The notes: generated by a model from the letters alone, not told the origin. A DNA stretch of 64,000 nt from Burkholderia sp. Bp9143 (GCF_003853645.1 NZ_QTPO01000021.1:61369-125368), one strand, 5' to 3'; positions 9,084 through 19,434 are shown, counted from the stretch's first letter. Numbers and translations are program-made.

Positions 9084-10553
9084 ATGCATACCGATTCCAG
9101 CTTTACCTTCGTCCTTTTCGGCGGCACCGGCGACCTGTCGATGCGCAAGATCCTGCCCGCGCTGTTCGAAGCGCACCGCGGCAACATGCTCGCGGAAAGC
9201 GGCCGGATCGTTGCCGTCGCGCGGCACGAATCGGATCGGGCCGGCTATCTCGACTGGGTCGACACGCATGTGAAGCCGCATGCGGCGAAGGCGGCCGGCA
9301 AGGCATTCGACGAAAGCGCGTGGAAGTCCTTCCTCGAGCGCATCGACTACGTGAAGCTCGACCTCGGCCGCGCGGAAGACTACGTCGTGCTGCGCGACGC
9401 GGTCGCGCAGCTGCCCGGCATCCGCGTGTTCTATCTCGCGACGGGGCCGTCGCTGTTCGTGCCGATCTGCAAGGCGCTCGCGTCGGTCGGCCTGAACGAA
9501 GGCGCGCGCATCGTGCTCGAGAAGCCGCTCGGCTACGACCTGCGCTCGTCGAACGCGATCAACGACGCGGTCGGCGAAATCTTCGCGGAAGACCAGATCT
9601 ACCGGATCGACCACTACCTCGGGAAAGAGCCGGTGCAGAACCTGCTCGCGCTGCGCTTCGGCAATGCGCTGTTCGAGCCGCTGTGGCGCCGCGAATGGGT
9701 CGAGAGCATCCAGATCACGATCGCCGAGGAGCTCGGCGTCGAGGCGCGCGGCGATTTCTACGACAATACGGGCGCGCTGCGCGACATGGTGCAGAACCAC
9801 CTGCTGCAGCTGCTGTCGATCGTCGCGATGGAGCCGCCGCACTCGATGGATTCCGATTCGGTGCGCGACGAGAAGCTGCGCGTGCTGCGCGCGCTGAAGC
9901 CCGTCGATGCGCGCGACATCGGCAAGGTTGCGGTGCGCGGCCAGTATCATGCGGGCGTGATCAAGGGCGCGCAGGTGCCTGCCTATGCAACCGAGCCGGG
10001 CGTGAAACCCGATAGCCCGACCGAAACCTTCGTCGCGCTGAAGGTCGAGATCGAGAACTGGCGCTGGGCCGGCGTGCCGTTCTTCCTGCGCACCGGCAAG
10101 CGTCTGGCCGACCGCGTCGCGGAGATCGTCGTCAACTTCCGTCCGGTGCCGCACTCGGCGCTCGGGCCCACCGCGCTGCGCGCCGGCTCGAACCGCCTCG
10201 TGATCCGGCTGCAGCCGAACGAGACGATTCGCCTGTACTGCCTCGCGAAGCAGCCCGGCGAAGGGATGAACCTCGCGAGCGTGCACCTCGACCTCGCGTT
10301 CGACCGATTCTTCAAGGAAGGGCAGATGGAGGCATACCAGCGCCTGCTGCTCGACGTGATCAACGGTCGCCTCGCCCTCTTCGTGCGTCGCGACGAGCAG
10401 GAAGCCGCGTGGCGCTGGGTCGAGCCGATCCTGAACGAATGGGCGCGCTCGCTGAAGCCGCCGAAGCCTTACGCGGCGGGCACGTGGGGGCCGGCCGCGG
10501 CGAGCGCGATGCTCGCGCAGCACGGCACCTGCTGGCTCGAAGAAGAAAACTGA
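9084..10553 (+). CDS. zwf: Glucose-6-phosphate 1-dehydrogenase
   Basis: This 489-residue cytoplasmic enzyme oxidises glucose 6-phosphate to 6-phosphogluconolactone with NAD(P)+, the entry to the Entner-Doudoroff and pentose phosphate pathways. The coenzyme motif FGGTGDLSMRKILPALF is at the N-terminus and the substrate-binding signature RIDHYLGKE near residue 175. The frame is open back to 8748, but the ATG at 9084, after GGCGGAG, matches the family start; the upstream part is AT-rich promoter. It is the first gene of zwf-pgl-glk. Confidence 0.96.
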   Translation: MHTDSSFTFVLFGGTGDLSMRKILPALFEAHRGNMLAESGRIVAVARHESDRAGYLDWVDTHVKPHAAKAAGKAFDESAWKSFLERIDYVKLDLGRAEDYVVLRDAVAQLPGIRVFYLATGPSLFVPICKALASVGLNEGARIVLEKPLGYDLRSSNAINDAVGEIFAEDQIYRIDHYLGKEPVQNLLALRFGNALFEPLWRREWVESIQITIAEELGVEARGDFYDNTGALRDMVQNHLLQLLSIVAMEPPHSMDSDSVRDEKLRVLRALKPVDARDIGKVAVRGQYHAGVIKGAQVPAYATEPGVKPDSPTETFVALKVEIENWRWAGVPFFLRTGKRLADRVAEIVVNFRPVPHSALGPTALRAGSNRLVIRLQPNETIRLYCLAKQPGEGMNLASVHLDLAFDRFFKEGQMEAYQRLLLDVINGRLALFVRRDEQEAAWRWVEPILNEWARSLKPPKPYAAGTWGPAAASAMLAQHGTCWLEEEN

Positions 10554-10639
10554 TGCAGACCGTTGCCTTGCGCGCTAGCGTGCGGCAACGTACCCCACGA
10601 TTCACACGAATTGAACAGACAAAGCAGTCCGGAGGAGAT

Positions 10640-11320
10640 GTGATCGAGATTCACGCTTTCGACACCCAGGAAGCGCAAAGCGAAGCGCTCGCGCGCGCCG
10701 TCGGCGATGCGCTGCGCGCCGCGCTCGCCGGCCCCGCGCGCCCGACGCTCGCGGTGTCCGGCGGCACGAGCCCGCGCCCGTTCCTGCAAACGCTGTCGCA
10801 CACGGCGCTCGACTGGGCCGGCGTCGACGTCACGCTGGTCGACGACCGCTGGGTGTCGGAGGACGACGCGGCCAGCAACGCGCACCTCGTGCGCGACACG
10901 CTGCTGCAGCACGCGGCGGCCCCGGCCCGCTTCCTGCCGCTCGTCGACACGCGCGCAGCGCTCGACGCGCACGTCGCCGCACTCAACGCGAACGCCGACT
11001 ACCGCGTACCGAACGTCGCGGTGCTCGGCATGGGCGAGGACGGCCATACCGCGTCGATCTTCGCGGACGCGCCCGAATGGGACCACGCGATCGCGACGCC
11101 CGAACGCTTCGTCGCCGTGCATCCCGGCGCCGCGCCGCATGCGCGCGTGAGCTTTTCGCTCGATGCGCTGAAGCGCGTCGACCGGCTCTTCCTGTTGATC
11201 GCGGGCAGCCGCAAACGCGACGTGCTCGACGCCGCGGCCGCCACGCTGCAGAAGAACGCGATTTCCCAACTGGCCAACGACAAGGGGACCCAGCTCGATG
11301 TCTACTGGTGCGCAAAGTAA
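10640..11320 (+). CDS. pgl: 6-phosphogluconolactonase
   Basis: The enzyme hydrolyses the lactone made by Zwf. It has 226 residues from the GTG at 10640, which has GGAGG four bases upstream. An in-frame ATG at 10553, overlapping the zwf stop, would add 29 residues not seen in relatives. Family motifs are [21 protein letters not shown] and [12 protein letters not shown]. It overlaps the next gene by 23 bases, so the three glucose genes are probably translated from one message. Confidence 0.93.
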   Translation: MIEIHAFDTQEAQSEALARAVGDALRAALAGPARPTLAVSGGTSPRPFLQTLSHTALDWAGVDVTLVDDRWVSEDDAASNAHLVRDTLLQHAAAPARFLPLVDTRAALDAHVAALNANADYRVPNVAVLGMGEDGHTASIFADAPEWDHAIATPERFVAVHPGAAPHARVSFSLDALKRVDRLFLLIAGSRKRDVLDAAAATLQKNAISQLANDKGTQLDVYWCAK

Positions 11321-13232
11321 GGCTGTCGTCGCCGTCCAGCATGCCGACGGCCCGCGCCTGCTCGCGGACGTCGGCGGCACCAACGCGCGTTTCGCGCTGG
11401 AAACCGGCCCCGGCGAGATCACGCAGATCCGCGTCTATCCCGGCGCCGACTATCCGACGATCACCGACGCGATCCGCAAGTATCTGAAGGACGTGAAGAT
11501 CAGCCGCGTGAACCACGCGGCGATCGCGATCGCGAACCCGGTCGACGGCGACCAGGTCACGATGACCAATCACGACTGGAGCTTCTCGATCGAGGCGACG
11601 CGCCGCGCGCTCGGCTTCGACACGCTGCTCGTCGTCAACGACTTCACCGCGCTCGCGATGGCGCTGCCGGGCCTCACCGATGCACAGCGCGTGCAGGTCG
11701 GCGGCGGCACGCGCCGCCAGAACAGCGTGATCGGGCTGCTCGGGCCCGGCACCGGGCTCGGCGTGTCCGGCCTGATTCCGGCGGACGACCGCTGGATCGC
11801 GCTCGGCAGCGAAGGCGGTCATGCATCGTTCGCGCCGCAGGACGAGCGCGAGGATCTCGTGCTGCAGTACGCACGCAAGAAGTTTCCGCATGTGTCGTTC
11901 GAGCGCGTGTGCGCCGGCCCCGGCATGGAGATCATCTATCGTGCGCTCGCCGCGCGCGACAAGAAGCGCGTCGCCGCGACCGTCGACACGGTCGAGATCG
12001 TCGAGCGCGCGCACGCGGGCGACGCGCTCGCGCTCGAGACGGTCGAATGCTTCTGCGGGATTCTCGGCGCGTTCGCGGGCAGCGTCGCGCTGACGCTCGG
12101 CGCGCTCGGCGGCGTGTACATCGGCGGCGGCGTCGCGCTGAAGCTCGGCGAACTGTTCACGCGCTCGTCGTTCCGCGCGCGCTTCGAGGCGAAGGGCCGC
12201 TTCACGCAGTATCTCCAGAACATCCCGACCTACCTGATCACCGCCGAATATCCGGCGTTCCTCGGGGTATCGGCGATTCTCGCGGAGCAGTTGTCGAACC
12301 GTTCGGGCGGAGCGTCGTCGGCCGTGTTCGAGCGGATCCGCCAGATGCGCGATGCGCTCACGCCGGCCGAGCGCCGCGTCGCCGATCTCGCGCTGAACCA
12401 TCCGCGCTCGATCATCAACGACCCGATCGTCGACATCGCGCGCAAGGCGGACGTGAGCCAGCCGACGGTGATCCGCTTCTGCCGCTCGCTCGGCTGCCAG
12501 GGGCTGTCGGACTTCAAGCTGAAGCTCGCGACCGGCCTCACGGGCACGATTCCGATGAGCCACAGCCAGGTGCATCTCGGCGACACGGCCACCGACTTCG
12601 GCGCGAAGGTGCTCGACAACACGGTGTCCGCGATCCTGCAGCTGCGCGAACACCTGAACTTCGAGCACGTCGAGAACGCGATCGAGATCCTGAACAGCGC
12701 GCGCCGCATCGAGTTCTACGGGCTCGGCAACTCGAACATCGTCGCGCAGGACGCGCACTACAAGTTCTTCCGCTTCGGGATCCCGACGATCGCGTACGGC
12801 GACCTGTACATGCAGGCCGCATCGGCCGCGCTGCTCGGCAAGGGCGACGTGATCGTCGCGGTGTCGAAGTCGGGACGCGCGCCGGAGCTGCTGCGCGTGC
12901 TCGACGTCGCGATGCAGGCCGGCGCGAAGGTGATCGCGATCACGTCGAGCAACACGCCGCTCGCGAAACGCGCGACCGTCGCGCTCGAGACCGACCACAT
13001 CGAGATGCGCGAATCGCAGTTGTCGATGATCTCGCGGATCCTGCATCTGCTGATGATCGACATCCTCGCGGTCGGCGTCGCGATCCGTCGCGCATCGACC
13101 AACGGCGAGCTGCCGGAGGCCGTCGCGCAGGCGCGCGCGCGCGCGCGCGCGAGCGACGACGAAACGGCCGACGTGCTCGACTGGCTGAGCCACGGCGCGT
13201 CACCGGCGGCGAAGGACGTCGCGCGGGACTGA
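11298..13232 (+). CDS. glk: Glucokinase fused to an RpiR/HexR-type transcriptional regulator
   Basis: This 644-residue bifunctional protein has three parts. Residues ~20-333 are a bacterial glucokinase ([32 protein letters not shown]). Residues ~343-420 are an RpiR-type helix-turn-helix ([14 protein letters not shown]). Residues ~462-600 are a SIS sugar-phosphate-binding domain ([15 protein letters not shown]). It phosphorylates glucose, and the C-terminal half probably represses glucose genes and is relieved by a sugar phosphate. The fusion is known from Burkholderia annotations. The palindrome over the zwf promoter fits autoregulation of zwf-pgl-glk. A (GC)10 tract lies near the 3' end. Confidence 0.95.
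   Translation: MSTGAQSKAVVAVQHADGPRLLADVGGTNARFALETGPGEITQIRVYPGADYPTITDAIRKYLKDVKISRVNHAAIAIANPVDGDQVTMTNHDWSFSIEATRRALGFDTLLVVNDFTALAMALPGLTDAQRVQVGGGTRRQNSVIGLLGPGTGLGVSGLIPADDRWIALGSEGGHASFAPQDEREDLVLQYARKKFPHVSFERVCAGPGMEIIYRALAARDKKRVAATVDTVEIVERAHAGDALALETVECFCGILGAFAGSVALTLGALGGVYIGGGVALKLGELFTRSSFRARFEAKGRFTQYLQNIPTYLITAEYPAFLGVSAILAEQLSNRSGGASSAVFERIRQMRDALTPAERRVADLALNHPRSIINDPIVDIARKADVSQPTVIRFCRSLGCQGLSDFKLKLATGLTGTIPMSHSQVHLGDTATDFGAKVLDNTVSAILQLREHLNFEHVENAIEILNSARRIEFYGLGNSNIVAQDAHYKFFRFGIPTIAYGDLYMQAASAALLGKGDVIVAVSKSGRAPELLRVLDVAMQAGAKVIAITSSNTPLAKRATVALETDHIEMRESQLSMISRILHLLMIDILAVGVAIRRASTNGELPEAVAQARARARASDDETADVLDWLSHGASPAAKDVARD
13131..13151 (+). repeat. (GC)10 dinucleotide tract inside the glucokinase-regulator gene
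   Basis: Ten uninterrupted GC units plus a G encode the ARARARA stretch about 26 residues before the end of the fusion protein. A change of one unit would shift the frame and replace only the tail beyond the SIS domain. Confidence 0.9.
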
Positions 13233-13274
13233 CGCGCGACACGGAACGGCGGCTGCCGCTTTCCGCACGCCCGA

Positions 13275-13315
13275 AAAAAACGCCACCGACGCATCATCGC
13301 GCGGTGGCGTTTTTT
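13275..13315. terminator. Bidirectional terminator
   Basis: CGCCACCG (13281-13288) pairs with CGGTGGCG (13302-13309), flanked by an A run on the left and a T run on the right. It ends the zwf-pgl-glk operon and, on the other strand, the MFS gene ending at 13342. Confidence 0.9.
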
Positions 13316-13341
13316 CATGCCGCGGCCGCGGCCACGCCGGC

Positions 13342-14559
13342 TCAGGCGCCCGCTTTCACCGGTCGGCCATGCCAGCGCAGCACGAGGTAGCGGCCGGCGA
13401 AACACAGCACGCCGGTGACGCCGATCGTCACCCCCATCGCGAACGGCGTGCCGTCCGCGAGTGCGCCGATCGCGACGCTCGCGATCGCGCCGAGCGCGAG
13501 CTGCATCGCGCCGAACACGGCCGCCGACGCACCCGCGTTGTGCGGATAGCGATGCATCAGGTCGGTCGTGCAGTTCGCGGACAGGATCCCGACCACGCCG
13601 ACCACGAAGAACAGGCACACGACGATCGACCACAGCCCGCCCCATCCGGTCAGCGCGACGAGCGCGACCGCGAGCGACGCGATGCCGCTCACCAGCGACG
13701 CGGCCGCGATGATGCGCAGCGAGCCGATGCGCCCGACGAGCCGTGTGTTCGCGAAGTTGCCGACCATGATCCCGACGACGTTCAGGCCGAACAGCAGCCC
13801 GTAGTGCTGCGGCGACACGTGGAAGTACTCGATGTACACGAACGGCGTCGCGGTGATGTACGAGAACATCGACGCGAACGCCATCCCGCCGCACAGCATG
13901 TGCCCCCATGCGACCGGGTCGGACAGGATGCGCCCGTACGACGCGAACGACGCGAGCACGGCCGCGCTCTTGCGCCGCTCCTTCGGCCAGGTTTCGGGCA
14001 CGCGCAGGTACGCGGTCACCGCGCACAGTGCACCGAACGCGGCCAGCACGACGAACACGCCGCGCCAGCCGGCGAAGCGCAGGATCTGGCCGCCGATCAG
14101 CGGCGCGAGCAGCGGCCCGACCGCGGTGACGATCGCGACCATCGACAGCACCTTCGCCGCATCGGTCGGCTCGTGCGCGTCGCGCGCGATCGCACGGGCG
14201 AGCACCGACGCGGCGCCCGCGCCGAGCGCCTGCAGGAAGCGCACGAGGATCAGCATGTCGATCGAGCCCGACGCGAAGCAGCCGACGCTCGCGAGCGTGA
14301 ACAGCGCGATGCCGCCGAGCAGCACGGGCCGGCGGCCCCACGTGTCGGACAGCGGACCGTACAGCAGCATGCCGATCGAGAAGCCGGCCATGAAGCTCGT
14401 CAGCGTGCGCTGCGCGGCTCCGGAACTCACCGAGAAGCCGTCGGCGATCGACGGCAGGCTCGGCAGGTACATGTCGGTGGCAATCGGCCCGCAGGCGGCG
14501 AGCGCGCCGAGCAACAGGATCAGCCGGGCATCGGGCCGGCGCCGGACGACGTGGGACAT
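13342..14559 (-). CDS. MFS drug exporter, Bcr/CflA type
   Basis: This 405-residue transporter has 12 hydrophobic segments. The N-terminal stretch CGPIATDMYLPSLPSIA is the Bcr/CflA family signature, and the cytoplasmic loop between segments 2 and 3 reads GPLSDTWGRRPVLLGG. Relatives export bicyclomycin, chloramphenicol and similar compounds by proton antiport; the substrate here is not known. The frame is open upstream to 14931, but the ATG at 14559 starts exactly before the first membrane segment. It ends at a shared terminator. Confidence 0.9.
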   Translation of the reverse strand: MSHVVRRRPDARLILLLGALAACGPIATDMYLPSLPSIADGFSVSSGAAQRTLTSFMAGFSIGMLLYGPLSDTWGRRPVLLGGIALFTLASVGCFASGSIDMLILVRFLQALGAGAASVLARAIARDAHEPTDAAKVLSMVAIVTAVGPLLAPLIGGQILRFAGWRGVFVVLAAFGALCAVTAYLRVPETWPKERRKSAAVLASFASYGRILSDPVAWGHMLCGGMAFASMFSYITATPFVYIEYFHVSPQHYGLLFGLNVVGIMVGNFANTRLVGRIGSLRIIAAASLVSGIASLAVALVALTGWGGLWSIVVCLFFVVGVVGILSANCTTDLMHRYPHNAGASAAVFGAMQLALGAIASVAIGALADGTPFAMGVTIGVTGVLCFAGRYLVLRWHGRPVKAGA

Positions 14560-14803
14560 GGGTATCCGGAATGGAGGCCCGCGCGCATCGGGGCGCGCGT
14601 GGCGGTGAAGACGGGAGGCCGCACCGCGGACGGCGCTCAGGCCCATGATTGTACGCGCAACTTTTTCGCGTGCCGCCGGCCGGGTGCCGCGCACGGCCGG
14701 AGAGTGCCGGGCGGCCGGCGTCGCGCATGGTCGCGAGCGGATTCGATTAAGCTTGCTGCTCCCCGCCGCTCTTGTCTGACCAAATCGACGCACGACCGAA
14801 CCG

Positions 14804-15256
14804 ATGACCGCCTTCCTGCTGATCTGGAGCCCCAAGAAATGGCCGTGGCCCGAACTGCCCGACGTCGCCGCGCGCGTGAAGGCCGGCGAGGCCGTGCATG
14901 ACGTGTGGGGCTGCGGCTTCGCGCGCGGCATCCTGCCGGGCGACCGCGTGTTTCTGCACCGCGTCGCGAAGGAGCCGAAGGGCGTGTTCGGTTCCGGCTA
15001 CGTGACGCGCGCGCCCTACGAGGTGCCCGACCCGGCGACGAAGCGCGGCTACCGGCTGTGCATCGATTTCGTCTACGACTGGCTGGTCGACGCGCACCAG
15101 GACGTCGTGATCGCGCGCGACGCGCTGCGCGTCCACCCGTACTCCGTGCAGACCTGGGACGCGCAGAGCTCCGGCACGTCGATCAAGCCGATGGTCGAAG
15201 GCCCGCTCGAGAAGCGCTGGGCCGAGCTGACCGGCAAGCGCAAGCCGCCGCGATAG
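14804..15256 (+). CDS. Small EVE/PUA-like domain protein
   Basis: This 150-residue soluble protein starts MTAFLLIWSPKKWPW and contains GDRVFLHRV followed by GVFGSGYV. That pattern is reminiscent of EVE (PUA-like) folds, which bind modified bases. The fold assignment is tentative. No partner is evident, since it stands alone between an MFS gene and hemL. Codon use matches its neighbours. Confidence 0.65.
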   Translation: MTAFLLIWSPKKWPWPELPDVAARVKAGEAVHDVWGCGFARGILPGDRVFLHRVAKEPKGVFGSGYVTRAPYEVPDPATKRGYRLCIDFVYDWLVDAHQDVVIARDALRVHPYSVQTWDAQSSGTSIKPMVEGPLEKRWAELTGKRKPPR

Positions 15257-15481
15257 CCGGGGCGGCAGTCGCGGCGATCGTTCCCCCAGGAAATCGGGCC
15301 GGTCGATCGATCGAATCATGCCCTCCTTTCCGGCCGTCCCGCCAATTCCCCACGCGCCGAAAGGCCGCGGACCCGGCCGCGGGCCCGCCAGGCGCGTCTC
15401 CGGTACAATCAGACGATCGTTCCGCCCAGGCGCCGCGGCCCGTGCACAGGCCCCCGCGCCCTTCTCTCGCAGGTTTCGCAC

Positions 15482-16765
15482 ATGTCCAACAATCAGATCC
15501 TCTTCGAACGCGCCCAGAAGACCATTCCGGGCGGTGTCAACTCGCCGGTGCGCGCCTTCCGTTCGGTCGGCGGCACGCCGCGTTTCGTCTCGCGCGCACA
15601 GGGCCCGTACTTCTGGGATGCCGACGGCAAGCAGTACATCGACTACATCGGCTCGTGGGGCCCGATGATCGTCGGCCATGTCCATCCGGAAGTGCTGTCG
15701 GCCGTGCAGAACGTGCTCGCCGACGGTTTCTCGTTCGGCGCGCCGACCGAGGCGGAAATCGAGATCGCCGAGGAAATCTGCAAGCTGGTGCCGTCGATCG
15801 AGCAGGTGCGGATGGTGTCGAGCGGCACCGAGGCCACGATGAGCGCGCTGCGCCTCGCGCGCGGCTTCACGGGCCGCAGCCGCATCGTCAAGTTCGAGGG
15901 CTGCTACCACGGCCATGCGGACAGCCTGCTGGTCAAGGCGGGCTCGGGCCTGCTGACGTTCGGCAACCCGACGTCGGCCGGCGTGCCCGCCGACATCGCG
16001 AAGCACACGACCGTCCTCGAATACAACAACGTCGCCGCGCTCGAAGAAGCGTTCGGCGCGTTCGGCGACGAGATCGCCGCGGTGATCGTCGAGCCCGTCG
16101 CGGGTAACATGAACCTCGTGCGCGGCACGCCCGAATTCCTGAACGCGCTGCGCACGCTGTGCACGAAGCACGGCGCCGTGCTGATCTTCGACGAGGTGAT
16201 GTGCGGTTTCCGCGTCGCGCTCGGCGGCGCGCAGCAACACTACGGGATCACGGCCGACCTCACCTGCCTCGGCAAGGTGATCGGCGGCGGGATGCCGGCC
16301 GCCGCGTTCGGCGGCCGCCGCGACATCATGGCCCACCTCGCGCCGCTCGGCGGCGTATACCAGGCCGGCACGCTGTCGGGCAACCCGATCGCGGTCGCCG
16401 CGGGCCTGAAGACGCTGCAGCTGATTCAGGCGCCGGGCTTCTACGACGCGCTCACCGCGCAGACGAAGCGCCTCGCCGACGGCCTCGCGGCCGAAGCGCG
16501 CGCGGCCGGCGTGCCGTTCGCGGCCGACTCGATCGGCGCGATGTTCGGCCTGTACTTCGCCGAGCGCGTGCCGACCAGCTTTGCGGAAGTCACGAGGAGC
16601 GACACCGAGCGCTTCAACCGCTTCTTCCACCTGATGCTCGACGAAGGCGTGTACTTCGCACCGTCCGCGTACGAGGCCGGCTTCGTGTCGAGCACGCATG
16701 ACGACGCGGTCATCGACGCGACGCTCGCGGCCGCGCGTCGCGCATTCGCGGCCCTCGCCGCCTGA
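15482..16765 (+). CDS. hemL: Glutamate-1-semialdehyde 2,1-aminomutase
   Basis: This 427-residue PLP enzyme makes 5-aminolevulinate in the C5 tetrapyrrole pathway. The pattern [20 protein letters not shown], the aspartate in [12 protein letters not shown] and the PLP lysine in [17 protein letters not shown] are all present at the expected spacing. The 225-base upstream gap holds a TACAAT box at 15404-15409 but no clear -35. ribD starts 15 bases downstream, so hemL-ribD-ribE may be one transcript linking haem and flavin synthesis. Confidence 0.96.
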   Translation: MSNNQILFERAQKTIPGGVNSPVRAFRSVGGTPRFVSRAQGPYFWDADGKQYIDYIGSWGPMIVGHVHPEVLSAVQNVLADGFSFGAPTEAEIEIAEEICKLVPSIEQVRMVSSGTEATMSALRLARGFTGRSRIVKFEGCYHGHADSLLVKAGSGLLTFGNPTSAGVPADIAKHTTVLEYNNVAALEEAFGAFGDEIAAVIVEPVAGNMNLVRGTPEFLNALRTLCTKHGAVLIFDEVMCGFRVALGGAQQHYGITADLTCLGKVIGGGMPAAAFGGRRDIMAHLAPLGGVYQAGTLSGNPIAVAAGLKTLQLIQAPGFYDALTAQTKRLADGLAAEARAAGVPFAADSIGAMFGLYFAERVPTSFAEVTRSDTERFNRFFHLMLDEGVYFAPSAYEAGFVSSTHDDAVIDATLAAARRAFAALAA

Positions 16766-16780
16766 CCCGGGTCCGCACGC

Positions 16781-17902
16781 ATGTTCTCGGATACCGATTT
16801 CGCCCATATGCAGCGCGCGCTGACGCTCGCGGCGCGCGGCATGTATACGACCGCGCCGAACCCGCGCGTCGGTTGCGTGATCGTCAAGGACGGCGACGTG
16901 ATCGGCGAAGGCTTCACGCAGCCGGCCGGCCAGGACCACGCGGAAGTGCAGGCATTGAAGGACGCGCGCGCGCGCGGCCATGACGTCGCCGGCTCCACCG
17001 TGTACGTGACGCTCGAGCCGTGCAGCCACTTCGGCCGCACGCCGCCGTGCGCGAACGCGCTGATCGACGCACGCGTCGCGAAGGTCGTCACGGCGATGGA
17101 AGACCCGAATCCGCAGGTATCGGGGCGCGGCCTCGGGATGCTGCGCGACGCGGGCATCGACGTGCGCTGCGGGCTGCTCGCGAACGAAGCGGGCGAACTG
17201 AACATCGGCTTCGTGTCGCGGATGACGCGCGGCCGCCCGTGGGTGCGGATGAAGACGGCCGCGTCGCTCGATGCACGCACCGCGCTGCCGTCCGGCGAAA
17301 GCCAGTGGATCACCGGCGAGGCCGCGCGCCTCGACGGCCACGCGTGGCGCGCACGCGCGTGCGCGATCCTCACCGGCATCGGCACCGTCCGCGAGGACAA
17401 CCCGCTTTTGACCGTGCGCGGCATCGACACGCCGCGCCAGCCGCAGCGCGTGCTGGTCGACAGCCGCCTCGACCTGCCGCTCGATGCGCGCTTGCTCGAA
17501 GGCGCGCCGCTGCTGATCTTCTGCGGCCGGCTCGATGCCGCCGGCGAAGTGCGCGCGAACGTGCTGAAGTCGCGCGGCGCGGAAATCGTGCCGCTCGCGA
17601 ACGCGCACGGCAAGGTCGACCTGCCCGCGATGCTGGCGGCGCTCGGCGCGCGCGGCGTCAACGAGCTGCATGTCGAGGCCGGTCACAAGCTGAACGGCTC
17701 GCTGCTGCGCGAGCAATGCGTCGACGAGCTGCTGGTCTATCTCGCGCCGAGCCTGCTCGGCAGCGACGCGGCCGGCATGTTCGACCTCGCCGCGCCGGCG
17801 AGCCTCGACGCCCGCACGCGGCTCGCGTTCCACAGCGTCGAGCGGATCGGCGACGATCTGCGGATCCTGGCGCGCGTCGCGCCGCCCCCCGTCACTCATT
17901 GA
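16781..17902 (+). CDS. ribD: Riboflavin biosynthesis deaminase/reductase RibD
   Basis: This 373-residue bifunctional enzyme carries out the second and third steps of riboflavin synthesis. The N-terminal ~145 residues are the zinc deaminase domain, with HAEVQAL and PCSHFGRTPPC as metal ligands. The C-terminal part is the NADPH-dependent reductase (KTAASLDARTALPSGESQWIT). Length and domain order match E. coli RibD. It sits between hemL (15-base gap) and ribE (14-base gap). Confidence 0.95.
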   Translation: MFSDTDFAHMQRALTLAARGMYTTAPNPRVGCVIVKDGDVIGEGFTQPAGQDHAEVQALKDARARGHDVAGSTVYVTLEPCSHFGRTPPCANALIDARVAKVVTAMEDPNPQVSGRGLGMLRDAGIDVRCGLLANEAGELNIGFVSRMTRGRPWVRMKTAASLDARTALPSGESQWITGEAARLDGHAWRARACAILTGIGTVREDNPLLTVRGIDTPRQPQRVLVDSRLDLPLDARLLEGAPLLIFCGRLDAAGEVRANVLKSRGAEIVPLANAHGKVDLPAMLAALGARGVNELHVEAGHKLNGSLLREQCVDELLVYLAPSLLGSDAAGMFDLAAPASLDARTRLAFHSVERIGDDLRILARVAPPPVTH

Positions 17903-17916
17903 ACGGAGCCGTCACG

Positions 17917-18546
17917 ATGTTTACCGGAATTGTCGCGGCCGTCGGTCGCATCGAATCGATCAACCCGCTCGGCGCGTCGCCCGACGCGGGCGTGCGGCTG
18001 ACCGTGCAGGCCGGCGGGCTCGACCTCGCCGATGTCGCGCTCGGCGACAGCATCGCGATCCAGGGCGCGTGCATGACGGTCATCGAAAAGACCGAAACCG
18101 GATTCGACGTCGACGTGTCGCGCGAAAGCCTGAACCGCACGGTCGGCCTCGCACAGCCGGGCGAAGTGAACCTCGAGAAGGCGCTGCGCGCGCACGACCG
18201 CCTCGGCGGGCACATCGTGTCGGGCCACGTCGACGGCCTCGGCACCGTGACGCGCTTCGCGCCGGTCGGCGAATCGCACGAGCTGCGGATCGTCGCGCCG
18301 CGCGAGCTCGGCCGCTATCTCGCATACAAGGGCTCGATCACGGTCAACGGCGTGAGCCTGACCGTCAACACGGTCGACGATCGCGCGGACGGCTGCGAAT
18401 TCTCGATCAACCTGATCCCGCATACGGTCGAGGTCACGACGCTGCGTCACGTGAAGGCCGGTGACAAGGTCAACCTCGAGGTCGACATGATCGCGCGGTA
18501 TGTCGAGCGGATGCTGTCGGCATCGCAGGGCGTGCACCAGGACTGA
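17917..18546 (+). CDS. ribE: Riboflavin synthase, alpha subunit
   Basis: The enzyme dismutates two 6,7-dimethyl-8-ribityllumazine molecules into riboflavin. It is 209 residues with the typical internal duplication: MFTGIVAAVGRIESI begins the first lumazine-binding barrel, and HIVSGHVDGLGTVTRF begins the second. The ATG at 17917 coincides with the family N-terminus MFTGIV. The gene is also called ribC in other nomenclatures. Its substrate is made by ribH further downstream. Confidence 0.95.
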   Translation: MFTGIVAAVGRIESINPLGASPDAGVRLTVQAGGLDLADVALGDSIAIQGACMTVIEKTETGFDVDVSRESLNRTVGLAQPGEVNLEKALRAHDRLGGHIVSGHVDGLGTVTRFAPVGESHELRIVAPRELGRYLAYKGSITVNGVSLTVNTVDDRADGCEFSINLIPHTVEVTTLRHVKAGDKVNLEVDMIARYVERMLSASQGVHQD

Positions 18547-18727
18547 TCGGGCCGTTCGGCCCCTGGATGGGAAATGGCGGCCGCCGGCCCGGTCCGACAC
18601 CTGGCCTGATGGCCAACGACGCGCACGGGTCATCCCGTCGCGCTAAGATGCAACGGCAGCGGTTTCGGCGCCGCGACGCATCGTGCGCCGCGTACCGGCT
18701 GCCCCCTTTTCCTCCAGGAGTCGTCCC

Positions 18728-19246
18728 ATGTCCATCTCGATGTACCAGGCTTCGTTGCCCGTCCTGATCCGCGGCCTCACCAACCTGCAGCACATCCTCG
18801 GCAAGGCGCAGGCGCATGCGGCCGAGAAGCAGATCGACCCGTCGGTGTTCATCGGCGCACGCCTCTATCCGGACATGCTGCCGCTCGTCCGCCAGGTGTA
18901 CATCGCGACCGACACGGCCAAGGGCTGCGCCGCGCGGCTCGCCGGCGTCGACATCCCGAGCTATCCCGACGTCGAGCAATCGTTCGACGAACTGCATGCG
19001 CGCATCCAGAAGACGATTGACTATCTGAAGAGCTTCGAGGCCGCGCAGATCGACGGCAGCGAAGCGCGCCAGATCGTGCTCAAGATGCGCGTCGGCCCGA
19101 TCGAGTTCACCGGGCAGTCGTACCTGCTGAACTTCGTGCTGCCCAACTTCTTCTTCCACGTGACGACGGCGTACGACATCCTGCGTCACAGCGGCGTCGA
19201 GCTCGGCAAGCTCGACTACCTCGGCGGCCGCAACGAGCACGCCTGA
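18728..19246 (+). CDS. DUF1993 family protein
   Basis: This 172-residue soluble, mostly helical protein begins [23 protein letters not shown] and contains [24 protein letters not shown], features of the DUF1993 family. Those proteins resemble the DinB four-helix fold. No catalytic function is established. AGGAG precedes the ATG. It sits between two riboflavin genes but has its own 181-base leader, so a functional link is not implied. Confidence 0.85.
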   Translation: MSISMYQASLPVLIRGLTNLQHILGKAQAHAAEKQIDPSVFIGARLYPDMLPLVRQVYIATDTAKGCAARLAGVDIPSYPDVEQSFDELHARIQKTIDYLKSFEAAQIDGSEARQIVLKMRVGPIEFTGQSYLLNFVLPNFFFHVTTAYDILRHSGVELGKLDYLGGRNEHA

Positions 19247-19334
19247 CGCACGGCCGGGCCCCGGCCGGCCTGCGGCTGCCTGTCGTCGGGCCAGCCGCGG
19301 CGGCCCGGGCAAGCCCGCCTCGCAGGCCGGTCGC

Positions 19335-19390
19335 ACCGCGTTTCGGCGCGCTCGCCGGCCGCCCGCAGCCGGCGCCAGCCGAAACGCGGT
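19335..19390. repeat. 13-base perfect inverted repeat upstream of ribBA
   Basis: ACCGCGTTTCGGC (19335-19347) and GCCGAAACGCGGT (19378-19390) are exact complements, with an inner GCCGGC pair (19354-19359 and 19368-19373) that would extend the hairpin. It ends ten bases before a possible -10 box TAAAAT (19401-19406) of ribBA. There is no T tract, so it is not a standard terminator. The conserved boxes of the FMN riboswitch are not seen here. Confidence 0.75.
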
Positions 19391-19434
19391 CCGGCTGGCG
19401 TAAAATACGCACTTTCCTCTTTCTCGCCCCCCTT

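Noticed and set aside
10983..13193. A minus-strand open frame of 736 codons opposite the glucokinase fusion
   Set aside because: Shadow frame; the plus strand carries glucokinase, HTH and SIS motifs.
14747..17899. A minus-strand open frame of 1050 codons opposite hemL-ribD
   Set aside because: It is antisense to clearly homologous genes, has no family similarity and an Arg/Ala-rich composition typical of GC-rich shadow frames.
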